Assembly: GCF_001909055.1 (NCBI RefSeq)
Contig: NZ_LVWI01000014.1
Location: 1 to 64,000 of the forward strand
Source: Paenibacillus helianthi
GTDB taxonomy: Bacteria > Bacillota > Bacilli > Paenibacillales > Paenibacillaceae
Reading direction: 5' to 3'
DNA: 64,000 nt
The notes under the pieces were generated by a model, which saw only the letters and a list, made by a program, of their open reading frames with translations, was not told the DNA's origin and ran no database searches. A program made the translations under genes and the position numbers. Positions within the stretch are counted from its first letter, which is position 1. Every line of letters begins with the position of its first letter. Below, piece after piece: positions 58,600-64,000 of the stretch.

Positions 58600-60423
58600 A
58601 TGGAGAAAAAAAGATTCCGGTTTGCTCATTTTGTGAATGATATTCCGCTGAACTATAAATTTTTTCTGATTTACTTCGTGGGTGTCCTGCTTCCCATCAT
58701 GATCATCAACCTGGTCTTCCTGGACCGGATCACCGATCTGATCCGCTCAAGAGAGCAGCAGAATCTGGAGATCTCGCTGGAGCGGGCACGGAAGGATATT
58801 CATGATTATATCGAGGGCGGGGTCGCGGTGGCCTACACACTGTCCACGGACAAGAATCTGTATGAAATGCTGGACCGGGAGTACAAGGATTCCATCGACT
58901 TTTACGGTGCCTATGACGAACAACTCCGGGACCGCTTGAACAGCTATATGCCGGTGAACAACCAGATTGACCGGATCAGTATATTTACGGACAACCGCTC
59001 GATCGTATCCGGGGGCAACTATCAGGCCATGAACAATCGGGTCTGGAACAGTGATTGGTATAAGCAGCTGCAGTCTTCGCATAATCAGGTTGTTGTAACC
59101 GCTTACCGTACGATTGTGGAAGGAAATGCATCCGCTTCCATTCCAGCTCTCAGTGTGGTCCAGACTATGAACAACTTCAGGAATTACAATACATACGAGA
59201 AGCTGGTACGGATCGATCTGGATCTTACTGAAATCTATGATGTGATTGCCCGCGAAAAAGATTATCTCAGTCTGTATCTGGTCAACGAGCAGAATCAGAT
59301 TGTCATGTCGGCGGACAGCGGCTATCAGCGGATCACCGACGAGCCCTACCCGCTGTTCAAACAGCTGGATGATGGATCCAAGGAGGATGTTCATATCGCA
59401 CCCTTAGGCACAGCCGTCTACCTGAAGGGCTGGCGGATTGTCGGGATCACCCAGGGGGAGCGGATTACGCAGGCGGTGCTGGATATGCGGCTGTATGCCG
59501 CCTTTCTGGCGACCACGATTACCCTGCTGACCAGCGGTTTTATCTATGTGATGCTGAGATCGTATAACTACAGGGTTAAGCGGCTCTCCAGACATATGCA
59601 GAAGGTGACGAACGAGAAGTTTGAGCTGATCCGCATTGACGAAGGCCGCGACGAGATTGGAGGACTAATCCATAATTTCAACCGGATGACCACCCGGATC
59701 AATTCGCTGATCAATGACGTGTACAAGCTGGAAATTCAGAAAAAAAATCTGGAGATGGAACGTGTCAGGGCCGAACTCAATTTCCTCCAGAGTCAGATGA
59801 ATCCCCATTTTCTGTTCAATACGCTGAATGCGATCCTGGTCGTCTGCACCAAAAACAATTACTCCGATGTGACGGATATTGTGAAAAGCCTGTCTAAGCT
59901 GCTCCGGAGGCTGCTGAGCTGGAAGGAGGATCTCGTGTCGCTGGAGGAAGAAATGTCGTTCATTGAGATGTACTTGAAGATCGAAAAATTCAGGTTCAGA
60001 GATAAATTCGACTATGTGTTCGAAATCGATGAGCAGTCGAAAAGGTACAAAATCCCCAAGCTGAGTATGCAGCCGCTGGTAGAGAATTCCTGCAAGCACG
60101 GGCTGCAGACCATTGAGGGCCTGGGTATTATTACGGTGAAAACAGCTGTTGAGGACAACCGCCTGCAAATTACAGTGTCCGATAACGGCAAAGGCATCGA
60201 GGCCGGGCGGCTCAAGGAACTGATGGGTGCCATAAGGAACGAGGATTCTTCGGGAGCAAATGTCGGACTGCGCAATGTATACCGCAGACTGGAGCTGTAT
60301 TATCAGGATCAGGTCCGATTCGAGATGATCAGTACGCCGAACCAGGGGACCGTTGTGACCTTTGGGATTCCGCTTCGGCTACTGGAAAGGTTGTACCCGT
60401 TTGAAGGTGAGGGAGACGTATGA
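58600..60423 (+). CDS. Sensor histidine kinase (YesM-like)
   Basis: A 607-residue kinase. ATG at 58600 is used; a GTG at 58591 is possible and the ribosome site is weak for both. Membrane segments at residues about 21-41 (FFLIYFVGVLLPIMIINLVFL) and about 300-320 (LYAAFLATTITLLTSGFIYVM) enclose a Cache-like sensor. A HAMP-like linker is followed by the His_kinase domain with H403 in NPHFLFNTLN, then the ATPase with LVENSCKHG (N box), VSDNGKGIE (G1) and GLRNVYRRLELYY. This domain order is the YesM/LytS-type kinase that controls sugar-uptake genes. Its stop overlaps the next start (ATGA). Confidence 0.88.
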   Translation: MEKKRFRFAHFVNDIPLNYKFFLIYFVGVLLPIMIINLVFLDRITDLIRSREQQNLEISLERARKDIHDYIEGGVAVAYTLSTDKNLYEMLDREYKDSIDFYGAYDEQLRDRLNSYMPVNNQIDRISIFTDNRSIVSGGNYQAMNNRVWNSDWYKQLQSSHNQVVVTAYRTIVEGNASASIPALSVVQTMNNFRNYNTYEKLVRIDLDLTEIYDVIAREKDYLSLYLVNEQNQIVMSADSGYQRITDEPYPLFKQLDDGSKEDVHIAPLGTAVYLKGWRIVGITQGERITQAVLDMRLYAAFLATTITLLTSGFIYVMLRSYNYRVKRLSRHMQKVTNEKFELIRIDEGRDEIGGLIHNFNRMTTRINSLINDVYKLEIQKKNLEMERVRAELNFLQSQMNPHFLFNTLNAILVVCTKNNYSDVTDIVKSLSKLLRRLLSWKEDLVSLEEEMSFIEMYLKIEKFRFRDKFDYVFEIDEQSKRYKIPKLSMQPLVENSCKHGLQTIEGLGIITVKTAVEDNRLQITVSDNGKGIEAGRLKELMGAIRNEDSSGANVGLRNVYRRLELYYQDQVRFEMISTPNQGTVVTFGIPLRLLERLYPFEGEGDV

Positions 60424-61952
60424 ACTATAAAGTGCTTTTGATTGATGACGAACCGAGCAGCCTTGAGGGGCTGATGTTGTGGATCGACTGGGAGGCGCTT
60501 GGCTTCGATGTTTGCGGAACCTGCAGCAATGGCCGGGAGGGAATAGAGCAGATGCGGCGGCTGCAGCCGGATCTGGTGATTACGGATGTGAACATGCCTG
60601 TAATGAACGGTCTGGAGATGGTTGCTGCCTGGCGCCGGGAAGAGCCGGAGAAGATCAGATTCGCGATATTAAGCGGCTACAGTGAGTTCGAGTATGCACA
60701 GACGGCCATCCGGTACGGCATCCATCATTATTTGCTAAAACCGGTTTTTCCAGAGGAGACCGCGGAAGAGCTGAAGGCAATCCATCAGGAACTGGAAAGG
60801 AACAACCGCCAGCTGCTGATGAATCAGATGGCTTCCTCCGAAACGGTGGCTGCGGGAATGAAGAGGGTGCTCCTAAATAAGCCGGGTGATCAGCAGTTGC
60901 AAGAGCCTCCGGCGGGACTGCCCGAGGGAATGGACTGGTGGAATGTACTGCTGCTTCAAACCGTGAAGGAGCTGTATGCAGAGCTGAGGGGGAGAGTGGC
61001 GGCTCTTATCGCTGAGCAGCAAACGATGTATTTAATTGACCTGGAAGCAAGCAGCTTCGCTGTTGTGTACGGCTATGGAAGCCGCTTCCCGGCAACAGCG
61101 GCGGACGTGCTCGCCCCGCTGCAGCAGGAATATGCCGGCAAGCCCCTGTTGATTTCACTCGGAGCCGCAGGCAAATCCCCACTGTACCTGGCAGACAGCT
61201 ACCGGACGGCGAAGGAAGCGGGGCTGCATTACTTTTACCGGACGCCGCCCGTCGGCCTTATATCCTATCAGGAAATTAACAACTATCCGTTTAACTATCA
61301 CTATGACCATATCCGGCTGATGGATGCCATTCTGGCTCCGGTCAATACGCTGGATCCCGAGGGATTCAGGCAAGCGGTTGATTCGGCGGCCCATAGTTTT
61401 CTTGAACAGCATGTGGCACCTGAAGTGGTAAGGAAGCTGGTCATCCATCTCATGTACCAGATGATCGGGCTGACTCCGGAAGGCTGTGAACTCCGCGGGC
61501 CGTTCTTGCCGGGAAGCTGTGACGCTGCTGAAATGCCGCATGCCATGCTTAACTTAACGGGGTTAATGAAGCTGTTGTCCACCTGCGGCGAAGCCTGTAT
61601 TGAACTGCTTGTACAGGTGCAGCGCCAGGGCTCCCATGGAATTGTCCAGGAGATTAATCAGTATATCGGAGAGCATTACCGCGAAACGCTGACGATACAA
61701 AAGCTGGCAGAGATTTTTTATCTGCATCCGGTGTATCTTGGACAGCTGCTCCGCAAAAAGAACGGTATTCCTTTCAATGAGCAGCTGCATACGCTACGGA
61801 TTGAAAAGGCGGCGGCCCTGCTCCGGCAGAGTTCGCTGAAGCTCTCGGAGATTGCCGATCAGGTAGGGTATACGAATTATGGGCAGTTCCTGAAACAGTT
61901 TGAGAAGAAAATGGGCAGCGGTCCCGGGCAGTACCGCAATACAAAGTCCTAA
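60420..61952 (+). CDS. Second response regulator with AraC-type domain (YesN-like)
   Basis: A 510-residue response regulator that overlaps the kinase gene by four bases, so it is translationally coupled to it. Receiver: D9/D10 (LLIDDEP), phosphoacceptor D56 (LVITDVNMP), Lys in YLLKPV. The C-terminal AraC domain reads LTIQKLAEIFYLHPVYLGQLLRKKNGIPFNEQLHTLRIEKAAALL and SLKLSEIADQVGYTNYGQFLKQFEKKMGSGPGQYR. With the regulator at 57041 this makes two regulators flanking one kinase. Confidence 0.88.
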   Translation: MNYKVLLIDDEPSSLEGLMLWIDWEALGFDVCGTCSNGREGIEQMRRLQPDLVITDVNMPVMNGLEMVAAWRREEPEKIRFAILSGYSEFEYAQTAIRYGIHHYLLKPVFPEETAEELKAIHQELERNNRQLLMNQMASSETVAAGMKRVLLNKPGDQQLQEPPAGLPEGMDWWNVLLLQTVKELYAELRGRVAALIAEQQTMYLIDLEASSFAVVYGYGSRFPATAADVLAPLQQEYAGKPLLISLGAAGKSPLYLADSYRTAKEAGLHYFYRTPPVGLISYQEINNYPFNYHYDHIRLMDAILAPVNTLDPEGFRQAVDSAAHSFLEQHVAPEVVRKLVIHLMYQMIGLTPEGCELRGPFLPGSCDAAEMPHAMLNLTGLMKLLSTCGEACIELLVQVQRQGSHGIVQEINQYIGEHYRETLTIQKLAEIFYLHPVYLGQLLRKKNGIPFNEQLHTLRIEKAAALLRQSSLKLSEIADQVGYTNYGQFLKQFEKKMGSGPGQYRNTKS

Positions 61953-62007
61953 ACTTTTTGGGGGGTACACCTTTAGTTCGGTCGTATTTTCCACCCTGCA
62001 ACACCTC

Positions 62008-62034
62008 TATAATTTAGGAATGTAAGTGCTTACA
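62008..62034 (+). promoter_or_regulatory. -10 element and cre-like site before the binding-protein gene
   Basis: TATAAT at 62008-62013 is followed by TGTAAGTGCTTACA at 62021-62034. The latter matches the CcpA operator TGTAANCGNTNACA except for TG in place of the central CG, and is a perfect palindrome outside the centre. Lying at about +1 to +15, it would block transcription under catabolite repression. No good -35 is visible, which fits activation by the AraC-type regulators. Confidence 0.65.
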
Positions 62035-62068
62035 AGGTGGATATACAAAACCAATATGGAGGTGCCTT

Positions 62069-63766
62069 ATGGGGGGCAAGTCGAAAAATATGTTCAAGCT
62101 ATCCCTGATTGTCCTGTTATCCCTGAGCTTCACACTGACAGGCTGCGGTGGCAACAACAGCAACAACGGCAAGGATGCGGCGAAGAATGGCGGGGCTGCT
62201 GCAACAGAAACGGCAGCTAGCACGGATGGCAAGGTTGAGCCGTTTGACATCAGTGTCTTCATCGGTGAAGCGGGCCAGCCGCCGACACCGGATAACAAAA
62301 TTTTCAAAAAGATTAAGAATGAAACGGGAGCCAAATTTAATTTCGAATATTTGGCCGGGGATATCAACCAGAAGCTCGGCGTTATGATCGCAGGGCAGGA
62401 TTACCCGGATATGATGACAGGGAATACGAAGCTTACAGCGGCAGGAGCTTATATTCCGCTGGAAGATCTCATCGAGAAATACGCTCCTAATTTGAAAGCG
62501 CATTACGCAGATTATTGGAACATGATGAAGGACCCGAATGACGGACATATCTACATTTTGCCTAACTATGGTGTATATAACGGTGAAGTGAAGAGCTCCT
62601 GGTATTCAGGACCGGCCTTCTGGATTCAAAAAGCCGTGCTCAAGGAATTCGGTTATCCAAAAGTTAAAACACTGGATGAATATGTGGACCTGATTGCCAA
62701 ATACAAAGAAAAATATCCGAAGATTGACGGAAGCCCGACTGTTGGCTTCGAAATACTTAACTATGACTGGAAAAACTGGGGTCTGCTCAACGCGCCTCAG
62801 CATTTGATCGGCCATCCGAACGATGGCGGTGTTGTTGTAACTGATGGAGTAGCGGAGATTTTTGCAGACAAGGATTATGCCAAGAAATATTATCAAAAGC
62901 TGAACGAAATGAACCAGCAAGGACTGATCGACAAAGAAACCTTCGTTCAGAACTATGACCAGTATATGGCAAAGCTGTCCAGCGGAACGGTTCTCGGAAT
63001 GTTCGACCAACACTGGAACTTTAGTGCGGCGGAAGATTCCTTAACCACACAAGGGAAGATCGAGCGGACCTATGTTGGGCTTCCTCTGGTTTATGACGCA
63101 TCCACCAAAGACTACTACCGGGATCTTGCAGTGCTGAACCTGAACAACGGACTCGGAATCAGCATTAATGCCAAGGACCCTGTGAAGATTATCAAGCTGC
63201 TCGAAACGCTGATCAGCGAGGATTGGCAGAAGACCTTCTCCTGGGGGATTGAGGGTGAAGATTACATTGTCAAGGACGGCAGATTTATGAAAACCCAGGA
63301 ACAACGGGACAACGCCGCTGATCCGACGTGGCAAATGGCTAATAAAGCTAAGACTCTCTTCGGCTATCTCCCTAAGCTTGAGGGCAGCTACAGTGATGGC
63401 AACTCCACGGATGCGTCAGCACAGCCTGAAGAATATGCAGCCAGTGTGAAGCCTTACGACAAGGAAGTGCTTGCTGCATACGGATTTAACAGTTACGTGG
63501 ATTTCTTCAGTAAACCGCCAGCGAACCCAGTCTATTACCCGGCCTGGTCCATTGACCTCGTGGAAGGCTCGGATGCGAAAATTGCCAACACTAAGCTGAA
63601 TGAATTGTCCACCAAATACCTGCCGAAAGCCATTTTAGCTGATCCGGGTAAATTCGATTCCATCTGGAGCGATTATGTAGGGGACATCAAGAAGGCCAAT
63701 GTGAAGGCTTATGAAGACAAGATCAATGAGCAGATCAAATGGAGAATTGATACCTGGAGTAAATAA
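62069..63766 (+). CDS. Extracellular solute-binding lipoprotein, second sugar importer
   Basis: A 565-residue lipoprotein with GGAGGTG before the ATG. Signal peptide MGGKSKNMFKLSLIVLLSLS and lipobox LTGC, then Gly/Asn/Lys linker. The mature protein is a CUT1-type binding protein of the large LipO-like class (FDISVFIGEAGQPPTPDNKIFKKI; LGVMIAGQDYPDMMTGNTK; the C-terminal RVDTW-like end reads IKWRIDTWSK). It is distantly related in layout to the lipoprotein at 50342. Located between the two-component genes and the permease gene, so its substrate is probably the signal-linked sugar. Confidence 0.88.
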   Translation: MGGKSKNMFKLSLIVLLSLSFTLTGCGGNNSNNGKDAAKNGGAAATETAASTDGKVEPFDISVFIGEAGQPPTPDNKIFKKIKNETGAKFNFEYLAGDINQKLGVMIAGQDYPDMMTGNTKLTAAGAYIPLEDLIEKYAPNLKAHYADYWNMMKDPNDGHIYILPNYGVYNGEVKSSWYSGPAFWIQKAVLKEFGYPKVKTLDEYVDLIAKYKEKYPKIDGSPTVGFEILNYDWKNWGLLNAPQHLIGHPNDGGVVVTDGVAEIFADKDYAKKYYQKLNEMNQQGLIDKETFVQNYDQYMAKLSSGTVLGMFDQHWNFSAAEDSLTTQGKIERTYVGLPLVYDASTKDYYRDLAVLNLNNGLGISINAKDPVKIIKLLETLISEDWQKTFSWGIEGEDYIVKDGRFMKTQEQRDNAADPTWQMANKAKTLFGYLPKLEGSYSDGNSTDASAQPEEYAASVKPYDKEVLAAYGFNSYVDFFSKPPANPVYYPAWSIDLVEGSDAKIANTKLNELSTKYLPKAILADPGKFDSIWSDYVGDIKKANVKAYEDKINEQIKWRIDTWSK

Positions 63767-63793
63767 GCTGCGGCGTTAAGAGGTTAGAATCAC

Positions 63794-63834
63794 CAGGAGG
63801 TGCAGAGCCGTCAAGAGGGCCACTGCACCTCCTG
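63794..63834 (+). promoter_or_regulatory. Perfect 12-bp stem-loop between binding protein and permease
   Basis: CAGGAGGTGCAG and CTGCACCTCCTG form a perfect 12-bp stem with a 17-base loop. There is no T-run after it (AAATAAATG), so it is not a usual terminator. At this place such hairpins often protect the upstream binding-protein mRNA from 3' decay and so raise its level over the permeases. Confidence 0.7.
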
Positions 63835-63866
63835 AAATAAATGATTGTGTGGGGAGATAAACCTAT

Positions 63867-64000
63867 ATGGATGAGACCTTAGGGAAAGAAACCGTCGCCT
63901 TGCATCCAAAGAAAAGAAAGAAGCAGCCCATTACGTGGTCGCTGATCAAAAATCAGAATCAGCTGATTTGGATGTCTGTTCCCTTATTGCTGTATATTGT
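63867..64000 (+). CDS. ABC sugar transporter permease, N-terminus (partial)
   Basis: The window ends 44 codons into this gene. The visible part starts MDETLGKETVALHPKKRKKQ, a basic cytoplasmic tail like that of the permease at 48164, and runs into a first hydrophobic segment (LIWMSVPLLLYIV). Ribosome site GGGGAG lies about 10 bases before the ATG. Position after a LipO-like gene makes an LplB-type permease very likely. Confidence 0.75.
   Translation, partial: MDETLGKETVALHPKKRKKQPITWSLIKNQNQLIWMSVPLLLYI

Overview
The window reads as a chromosomal segment of a Paenibacillus-like Firmicute. The grounds are strong GGAGG/GAGGTG ribosome sites, frequent TTG starts, a YesM/YesN-type two-component system beside LplB/YtcP-type sugar permeases, a DUF4179-like anti-sigma gene paired with an ECF sigma factor, and a Gram-positive LexA (DinR) box. 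No sequence search was possible, so family names come from motifs and gene order.

Positions 1-296 hold the 3' end of a group II intron: the end of its maturase reading frame, then RNA domains V and VI. From about 297 to 38,284 runs the tail, receptor-binding and lysis module of a phage or phage-tail-like particle, all on the plus strand. The order is tail-completion protein, tail tube, tail assembly chaperone with a -1 frameshift site (A AAA AAG), tape measure, two tail proteins carrying S-layer-homology (SLH) motifs, a hub protein with M23 peptidase and lysozyme-like domains, then about 24 kb of very large fibre and lectin-like genes, then a membrane protein, a membrane-anchored coiled coil, an amidase and a holin-like protein. 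No sheath or baseplate-wedge gene was recognised, which favours a long non-contractile tail. Head genes would lie to the left, so intact prophage and tailocin cannot be told apart here. Several intrinsic terminators sit inside this operon directly in front of the next ribosome site.

From 38,360 to 41,928 a minus-strand cluster encodes two sigma factors and several small proteins. The second sigma gene is preceded by a near-perfect LexA box, and a second LexA-like box precedes a small zinc-ribbon gene at 42,624. The simplest model is that DNA damage relieves LexA repression, the sigma factor is made and drives late tail and lysis genes, by analogy with Xpf of the B. subtilis PBSX element. The right edge of the element is probably near 43.1 kb, but no attachment site was found.

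From 43.2 to 47.9 kb are ordinary chromosomal genes: a YdeI/OmpD-associated protein, a DinB-family protein, a WYL regulator, an AraC regulator and a divergent MATE transporter. From 48.2 to 51.9 kb is a CUT1-type importer (two permeases and a lipoprotein) with no ATPase, so it probably shares an MsmX-like ATPase. A 64-bp tandem repeat lies in front of its binding-protein gene. At 52.3-54.3 kb is an ECF sigma/anti-sigma pair. From 54.5 to the right edge is a second carbohydrate-uptake locus: a membrane-bound AraC regulator, an AraC-type response regulator, a YesM-type histidine kinase, a second response regulator, a lipoprotein behind a cre-like site, and the start of an LplB-type permease cut by the window edge.
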